Source of the DNA: Sphacelaria rigidula
Taxonomy: Eukaryota > Phaeophyceae > Sphacelariales
Assembly (NCBI GenBank): GCA_964200075.2
Contig: CAXNAA020000550.1
Span: 1-20,263, forward strand
Direction of reading: 5' to 3'
Length of the DNA stretch: 20,263 nucleotides
Shown here piece after piece: positions 15,053-20,263 of this stretch. Each line of letters begins with the position of its first letter. The stretch's first letter is position 1. The position numbers were made by a program, and so were the translations under genes. The notes under the pieces are model-generated. The model was not told the origin of the DNA and made no database searches. It saw only the letters and a list, made by a program, of their open reading frames with translations.

Positions 15053-16253
15053 ATTTAAATCTCACTTTGGATCCACGATAGTCTGCCCTGCCAGAAGTTG
15101 GGGTGACGGCTTTCACCCGCCTGCTGCGACGAATCATACTTCCTTCTGTGGTCGTGGTGAATTCGTTGTCTCCACATGTCGGCGCCGACGCGTTGTGGTG
15201 TTGGGGGCGGCAGCTAACCGTGAGGATGGCGGCTGTCAGGGTTTGTGGATGTGTTGTGCTCCATGCCCGAGTATGGATTCGTGTGATGAATTCGGCGCAT
15301 ATCGCATAAAAGGTATCCCTGTCTGGCCCACTGAGTCGCGGACTTGGGCCGTGGGTTCTGGGCACGACGCGCCTCGTATTGCGTGGTTCTGTTGTCCTTT
15401 ATGGCGCCGTGATCGGCGGGCTGATTTGTTGTTGTCCTCCTTCCCGGCATTCTTCGTATTTTGGAGCCTTCCTCCGTGTGTGTTCCTTGTCGTCGGTGTC
15501 TATGATTGTCTGTACAGTATCTCGGTCTCTTGGGGCCCGGCTTCATACCTGTGGTGGTGAGGTCTACACATATGCTTGTGTGGTGACGTGTGGTGGTGTC
15601 CACACATCTGTTTGTGATCGTTTGGGTTTTCGTTCTCGTGTTCTGTTTTATTTTTTTGCCATAGGACTTAGGTTTCGGTGCACAATGATACGCGCCGAAG
15701 CGACGGCGCAGAGACCGCTTGTTCACCGACGTTTTTGCGTTGCCTCTGCTTGATCCTTGAAGGACCTGTGCGAATATTTCAGTAGCAATTGTTCCACGGT
15801 TCGAGCTTGTTCATTTTTGCACTTTTGGCATCCGAGTGTTCCCGTCCCGTGCTTTGCTGCGGCACGCACGCAGGGTCACCGTCTCTCCACCCGGCGGTTA
15901 CGTCGCCGACGTGCGAGTGGTCCTGGCGCGTGTCCAGATGTTTTCTTAGATTGGCTTCTGTGACCTCTAAAATGACGGTTGTTCCAGTGGTTGACGAGCG
16001 TCCGTCTTGCCTTCGAAGCTCTCCACTCATCGACTGGCGACAACCGGATGCCTTGTGCCCGGTGGGCGACTCTAAGACATGAACTTTGCGGATCACTTTC
16101 GGGTATGGATCGATGGGGCTTAGTGTGCCGGCTTGTTGTCGGCTGTGCATTATTCTGGTGTCGGTGCAATTCGGCGCCATATTACCACAGCTGTGGGGGA
16201 TAATCCTCATGAAAAATGCCCCGCCCCTCCCGGACGACTAAGGCAATCAACAA
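15052..16253. other. G+T-skewed stretch without an assigned gene
   Basis: The plus strand is visibly rich in G and T from about 15060 to 15760 (many TGTTGT, GTGGTG and TTCCT words). This depletes stop codons on the minus strand and gives long basic, Thr/Pro/His-rich minus frames (15214-15726, 170 codons; 15779-16210, 143 codons). One minus frame at about 15748-15850 reads GCQKCKNEQARTVEQLLL, which is protein-like but short. No family is recognised. Confidence 0.4.
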
Positions 16254-16600
16254 ATGAGCCCCCCCCCCCTTCTCGCCCTGCCGGCGAGGGGGTCCCTCGC
16301 CGTCATTGGGAGACTTGCCCTCATCATACATGATGATTTCCCCGCTGCGGTCGAGGTCTCTAATCCAACGAAGAAATATGCTGATAGCATCAGTCATCTT
16401 GCCCTCAGAAATAATTGCATATGTGCACTGAATAAAACGCTCATTGCAAGAAGCAGACTCGAGAAAATTAGCGGTGCGGATACCACCCCGTTCTACTTCA
16501 GCAGTATCGGTAACATGAAGCAGGGGGTTGGTATTTCGGCGGAGCAGGTCTTGTTGAGGATGAATCGTGGGAACCTGCACAACAATCCACAGCTTGGACA
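16254..16600 (+). pseudogene. Fragment resembling a Pif1/Helitron-type helicase C-terminal region
   Basis: The plus frame 16254-16679 (141 codons) contains, in order: LALIIHDDFP (residues 21-30), a Tyr at 42, HLALRNNCICALNKTLIAR (48-66), and TPFYFSS (78-84). In Pif1 and Helitron helicases the segment around the last conserved motifs has a comparable order: L-I-x-x-V-Y-P-D-x, an R-A-I-L-A-P-x-N-x-x-V-x-x-L-N block, then a Y-x-S-x-D step. The Asn-Lys-Thr-Leu portion and spacing fit, but the Pro of A-P-x-N and the later Gly-rich motifs are missing. The similarity stops where the MITE copy begins (16586), and the last 26 codons are MITE sequence. Walker A and B motifs are absent from the window, so this is at best a relic. 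A minus-strand frame of 164 codons (16182-16676) overlaps it. Confidence 0.35.
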
Positions 16601-16755
16601 AAATATTGTCAATAGTTGCAGCAGACGAGAAACGTACTGCGTAGAGTATAAGCCTGTCGTGAATGTTGACTGGCAATAGTGGTAATAGGCCTATACTTCA
16701 TGCAGTATTCTCTGATCTGCTGTATTTTTCTACCATATATTGTCCAGGGTGTGTA
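16586..16755. mobile_element. Palindromic MITE, copy 2
   Basis: Collinear with 5031-5204: CTTGGACAA, GTCAATAGTTGCA, GAGAAACGTACTGC, AATAGGCCTA, CTTCATGCAGTA and ACCATATATTGTCCAGG occur in order, with more divergence in the middle and in the left terminus. It is older or less selected than copy 1. It appears inserted at the end of the helicase-like fragment. Confidence 0.8.
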
Positions 16756-17061
16756 ACAGTCGAAGTGCTATTGCGCGCTCCTATGGCGATATGGCGTTAT
16801 TTTTCTCTTGGAAGTGAAAACACCATCCGCTGTTTCTGGATTCCCCCCTCTTCTCGGAGGTTATGGACGTCGGGTGGGGAATCCCTGTCGGGAAATGAAC
16901 GGATATCGAGATGATTTGCAATAAGAGTGGGTATATCAAACACGAGGTTCCAGCTATATTCCACAGTAATCCACGGTCAAATATACCTTGAACGTTGAGT
17001 TTGTACTGGATCCGTGGAACGTGGGTTTACACATTCCTGGTTGGTCTCTTCATATAGTTGA
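16756..17061. other. No recognisable feature on the plus strand
   Basis: A 108-codon minus-strand frame (16977-17303) begins near 17303 and overlaps the next feature. It has ordinary composition (for example RRAWRQLYEETNQECV) but no recognisable family. Confidence 0.4.
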
Positions 17062-18081
17062 CGCCACGCACGACGGTCGGCGAAAGATTTTCCATTCGTC
17101 CTGAAGATCTCAGCGCATGCGGAAGAGGGTAGATCAATGCACTGCCCGCGATTCAACGGCGGCGGATCGTGTTGCTCAATGAGAATTCTCGGTAACAATG
17201 GCCTAAGTGAACCTGCGCCGATGAGCACGGCACGTCCTGTAAGCGTGTCCGCAGCGGTAGTCATGGTGCAAAACCACACACGCCCGCTTCGTACCCTCAA
17301 CATTAAAACTGTAAGATCTAGTACGCTGTAGACGGTACGTGGAGCTGCGGCACAAAACGCTACTGACCGCTGCTGCTGTGCACAATTATGCAGCGTAATG
17401 CTCCAATTTTCAAATTGGTTGTTGTCTCAGGCTATTCCAGATTCGGTATTAGGATTCTGTGAGAGAAAACATTCTCGTGTTTTCGGAGTACTTTTGAAAA
17501 AACGAGTAGAACCTTCTGGAAAGCGAGCAGAACTTCTTGAACAACTGCAAAAAAATAACGCCACTGTCTTCAGTACAGGGTGGTACACTTTGCACCAGAC
17601 AACTCTGCAGTGGCACATGAAGTGCAGAGTACTATACTCAACACCAGACAAGCCAGTTCTGCAGTGTTTTTTATTTTCAGAACCTGAACACGGATTCCTG
17701 TGTGTGTGGCCCCTGCTGGTGCGCCCACACATACCAAAAGGTCTAGACCGGCGTCCAGAATAGGTGGGACGACAACACAAACACGCACTGAGTACAAAAA
17801 AATGCCGCACAGTAGACAGCAGACAACTTGTAGTCTGCCGATGTTGGGGGGGGTGTTGCCGATTGCAGCGGAAGATTCGAGGCGAGGATACCATCAAACC
17901 CAAGAACAAAGGAAAGAGGCGGATGCCCCCAACAGCAGCGGCCCAGAGTGGAGATGACTGGCGAGTACCGGAAACGGAGCGTACACTACTGACGGCCCAA
18001 AGCGGAAGGAGAAGGAAGAGATTGTTGATTGGGGGTAGGGATAGGGTTTATGGGCAGAGACGATCGGCTGCGTACCATTAG
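17062..18081 (+). pseudogene. One long frame broken only by two TAG codons; SAP-like motif
   Basis: Frame 1 has no TAA or TGA between the TGA at 17059-17061 and the TAG at 18079-18081. It is interrupted by TAG at 17329-17331 and 17761-17763, giving open blocks of 89, 143 and 105 codons. The middle block contains FGVLLKKRVEPSGKRAELLE (17482-17541), which fits the SAP pattern of a Leu-rich helix, a Pro/Ser-Gly-Lys turn and a second helix with Glu-Leu-Leu. It then has FSTGWY, WHMKCRVLYSTPDKP and Trp/Cys-rich sequence. SAP heads precede such segments in some transposon proteins with YqaJ or SWIM domains, but neither of those domains is seen here. The last block is Lys/Arg-rich and could be a nuclear tail. 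A 160-codon minus frame (17427-17909) overlaps. I infer a decayed coding sequence, probably transposon-derived. Confidence 0.35.
18031..18054 (+). other. G-quadruplex motif
   Basis: Four G-runs (G5, G3, G3, G3) are separated by TA, ATA and TTTAT, meeting the usual G3+N1-7 rule. It resembles degenerate telomeric sequence (TAGGGATAGGGTTTA). Confidence 0.6.
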
Positions 18082-18418
18082 TCGGGGTGAGCCGCACGCA
18101 GCATGGTCTTACTCTGTGATGTTTACGGTCTACCGTGCTTTCGTCGTTCGGAGGGGATATCAGCCCGTACATGTTGATAAACCATGCTTTTCTTCGTCAC
18201 ATTGCAGTTTTGAGCACGTTTTCTTCGAAGCGGATTGAACTTAGTACAGCCTTGATTACGTTACGGACGGCGATGTGTTGATCTTGCGTGCGGGGCGCAC
18301 TGCGGCCAACACCACGCATCAACACCGATAGCTCCGTGCCTGTTGTGTTGCAGAGGGTGATCGTGCCCGTTTGTCGTGAATATTTCGGTGGGTTCCTCAC
18401 TTCCATTTCGGCCATATT
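18082..18418. other. No recognisable feature
   Basis: Only short frames occur on both strands, and no repeats are shared with other parts of the window. Confidence 0.5.
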
Positions 18419-18777
18419 TTGACGACAACGCCACGGTCCCACTGCCCAACTTTATATGTGAAAATGTACCAAGATGAACAAGATACTTCTCTTCAGATTT
18501 TAAAAAAGTGTACTGCGCACAGTACTGAAATCTGTTGTCGAGTACACCTGCAAGACGGTCGGGTTAAAAAAAATTGGACCTGCGACGGGTTGTATTACCC
18601 GTAGACATCAACGGCAGCAGAAGCGGCTGGGTACATGTTGTGGTGAACTGCGGAAGACAGGTGGAAATCACTGCAGGGCAGAGATATGCGAAGGATGTTA
18701 CGTTTTGCGGTGTGCCATATCACCTTGCACGTTGCTGCTGTGCATCGAGCACGTTGTGCAGCTACAGACGTCACTGA
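18419..18777 (+). pseudogene. Two-frame coding-like stretch, unidentified
   Basis: Frame 18419-18604 reads through YVKMYQDEQDTSLQILKKC and CCRVHLQDGRVKKNW to a TAG. The neighbouring frame (18574-18777) continues with VDINGSRSGWVHVVVNCGRQ and a Cys-rich end (RCCCASSTLCS). The join near 18600 looks like one frameshift. A similar RCCCAQLCS string appears at about 17370 in the SAP-like frame, hinting at a shared origin. A SWIM-like zinc-binding region is one possibility, but the C-x-C and C-x-H spacing is not visible. It is in the same orientation as the upstream fragment. Confidence 0.2.
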
Positions 18778-18928
18778 TGCGGGTGGTGCGCAGTCTCTAA
18801 CCACAGTACATGATGCGCTGTACTGTATCACTTGTCTTCAGACCGGAGCAGACGGGGTGGGGCCCGAACGTACATGATCCTCCACGAACTTCGTGCACTA
18901 CCGATCCGGCACGTTTTCACAATTTAAG

Positions 18929-19220
18929 TCGCTTGCAATCTATGTTGTTACATAACTCGCAAGCGATGCAGCTTTCTAAACGTCCGTAAACCGCCCGTGA
19001 GGCGAGCTCTTGATGGTGGAAGTACCCGCCCCTCTTCCCGTGATGATCTCCAGCCTTCGTCTCAGACAATGAAACCTTCGGAATATGACAGTAACTACCG
19101 TAAGTTACTCTGTGATCGCACGGGGGTGCGATCGTTTATTTAATGTTTTCGAGCTTCTTCTTTTCCGCACAGGGGCGCGTTCTCACGCCCCCTGTGCGAA
19201 CACCACACCCCCTGTGCGAA
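18929..19220. other. Cluster of four stem-loops
   Basis: TCGCTTGC/GCAAGCGA (18929-18966) has an inner TATGT/ACATA stem. GTAACT/AGTTAC lies at 19091-19108. GATCGCAC/GTGCGATC (19114-19133) has a GGGG loop. TTCCGCACAGGGGCG pairs with CGCCCCCTGTGCGAA (19163-19200), and a partial repeat ACCCCCTGTGCGAA follows at 19207. The first, second and third outer stems are perfect. Confidence 0.65.
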
Positions 19221-19499
19221 AATCGGATCAAATCATTTCGAGGGTCGGAAAAATAATGATTAGTCTGAAAATTACTTAGTTTTAGTATAATGAGTAGACT
19301 CGCGACGAATCAATTCCTAGGCTTTATTTCAGAATTGCGAACCAGGTACCCGCAGCCCAGACTCGTGGAAAGGCACAAAAGTTGCGTGGATACCCCTTGG
19401 ACCAGCGATAATTTTTTTTCTCCCTTTCGGGCAATCAGGTCGAAGAAATCGTGAATTTGGGGATTTTAAGTCGTGATGATTTGTTCTATCCGTGAATCA
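19221..19499. other. No recognisable feature
   Basis: The sequence is AT-richer. Its right end may already belong to the left arm of copy B. Confidence 0.4.
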
Positions 19500-19794
19500 T
19501 TTGGTACAAGCTGGGCCAGCTGTGAGGAGAACGATACAGCAGAAAGGGCCGGCAGGCGGTAATTCCAAGAGTTGGGCGCTGAAAAATTGACACACATTTC
19601 TATCACCAGTCGCGACTTGAACTTTATACGAAAACAGGAAAATCGCCATAACTCCGTAATAAATTAAGAGTAACGAATGTACGTTCAACCAGGTGGTGGG
19701 CAATCGCGTCCCGGGCACGCCTGTGAAATCCCAGCCCATAACTCGTCGAATTGGGCCTGGTCGAGCAGTTCTCGTGCGACAGGGCTGCGCCCCC

Positions 19795-19872
19795 GTGCCC
19801 CGGTGGTCAAACTGGTAAATATCCGATTCCAAGTGCACAGGTCACGAATTCGAATCCCGATATGACGACACG
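19795..19872 (+). tRNA. tRNA-like Pol III unit in copy B
   Basis: A-box-like TGGTCAAACTGG is at 19804-19815, B box AATTCGAATCCC at 19847-19858, with T6 at 19874-19879 and T11 shortly after. CGTG at 19794-19797 can pair with CACG at 19869-19872, but the rest of the acceptor stem does not pair. The A box matches the consensus slightly better than in copy A. Confidence 0.5.
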
Positions 19873-19992
19873 ATTTTTTCTTGTCTTTTTTTTTTTCACT
19901 GCTTAGTTTCAAAGTGTCTCGACCATTTCTCGACGCTCTTGGCTCTGGGGGCAGTATGGCGCAGTCTCAGGCGGTAGTTCCCCAAACTACGG

Positions 19993-20263
19993 ATGTGTGT
20001 TACTCTAGGCTTCGTGGCTCTCTCCCATGATGGAGATGTTGACGACCTTGAAGCCATCTTGCAGCAGTACAGACAATACAGTCCGGTGATTGCCTGCCTG
20101 TGCGGCCCAACTGTGCGTCGTAGTTCCACCGCATTCTGTGAAGCGAAACGTCTCCAAGCACGCTATCACGCGATCTTTTTGGTATTACCCAATACTCGAT
20201 GCAGTTCAATAACATCATTATCAAAACTGCGCCAACGGAGCAGCGGCGGTACTGCATGTCACC
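19993..20263 (+). CDS. 5' part of an open frame running off the window, doubtful
   Basis: ATG 19993 opens at least 90 codons with no stop before the window ends. It begins MCVTLGFVALSHDGDVDDLE and continues with ILQQYRQYSPVIACLCG. The start looks protein-like, but the frame lies in the 3' block of a repeat and the matching frame in copy A has stops, so coding is not supported by comparison. Confidence 0.2.
   Translation, partial: MCVTLGFVALSHDGDVDDLEAILQQYRQYSPVIACLCGPTVRRSSTAFCEAKRLQARYHAIFLVLPNTRCSSITSLSKLRQRSSGGTACH

Larger units (their letters stand above)
19500..20263. mobile_element. Copy B of the TIR/Pol III element, truncated by the window end
   Basis: GGTACAAGCTGGGCC (19503) corresponds to CGTACGAGCTGGGCC in the left arm of copy A. 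GAGTTGGGCGCTGAAAAATTG, TTGAACTTTATACGAAAACA, the tRNA-like unit and a 3' block of about 230 bases (20030-20263, aligned to about 3895-4117, with CAATAACATCAT and GAGCAGCGGCG exact) follow in order. Copy B lacks about 180-200 bases present in copy A between the tRNA-like unit and the 3' block. The right inverted repeat would lie beyond the window. Confidence 0.6.

Noticed and set aside
14619-15365. 248-codon minus-strand frame with a poly-proline tract
   Set aside because: It crosses the N gap and the G58 tract, so the reading frame across the gap is unknown and the proline run is homopolymer translation.
15214-15726. 170-codon Lys/Thr/His-rich minus-strand ORF
   Set aside because: The G+T-rich plus strand depletes stop codons on the minus strand, so the length is explained by composition.
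16182-16676. 164-codon minus-strand ORF that looks protein-like
   Set aside because: It starts inside the MITE copy and is antisense to the helicase-like frame, which fits a known motif order better. It remains the alternative if the helicase reading fails.
16977-17303. 108-codon minus-strand ORF
   Set aside because: Plausible composition but no family, and it overlaps the first block of the long plus frame; the evidence does not decide between them.
17329-17763. Reassignment of TAG to a sense codon
   Set aside because: Two TAG codons in one probably decayed frame are not evidence for a variant code; other frames in the window use all three stops.
17427-17909. 160-codon minus-strand ORF
   Set aside because: Cys/Ser/Arg-rich composition without motifs, antisense to the SAP-like frame.

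Overview
This window reads as non-genic, repeat-dense nuclear DNA of a eukaryote. I find no intact conserved host gene, no rRNA, no bacterial operon layout and no CRISPR array. The eukaryotic assignment rests on a short CCCTAA (TTAGGG-type) telomeric tract, several tRNA-like units with A and B boxes and T-run terminators, many palindromic MITE-like and foldback elements, and a long poly-G tract beside a 9-base N gap (draft assembly). Base composition is balanced and CpG is not visibly depleted. I cannot name the taxon.

Layout. 1-255 is the 3' end of an open frame entering from outside. 419-905 is a diverged tandem duplication whose two copies each start a short basic ORF; the second runs into the telomeric tract. 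1252-2800 holds a tRNA-Val-like relic, three hairpin elements, a 33-bp tandem array and a 129-bp in-frame duplication. 3021-4335 is the most structured unit: about 127-bp terminal inverted repeats around a body carrying a tRNA-like Pol III promoter and terminator. A second, partial copy of the same family closes the window (about 19500 to the end). 5031-5204 is a fully palindromic MITE with a second copy at 16586-16755. 6525-7202 holds two consecutive inverted-repeat structures. 9559-10034 is a diverged tandem duplication next to a TATA-like box. 12885-13480 is a foldback element built of roughly 43-bp units around TGACTCG. 14913-15051 is the poly-G and gap zone, followed by a strongly G+T-rich stretch.

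Coding remnants are all damaged and assigned by eye. 13576-14049 resembles part of a Mutator-type transposase. 16254-16600 resembles the C-terminal part of a Pif1/Helitron-type helicase and runs into a MITE. 17062-18081 is one frame interrupted only by two TAG codons and contains a SAP-like motif. 18419-18777 is a two-frame coding-like stretch.

The pieces do not form a pathway. They look like layers of mobile elements inserted in and next to each other, with little or no host coding sequence. The observation most likely to be new is the terminal-inverted-repeat family with an internal Pol III (tRNA-like) module.
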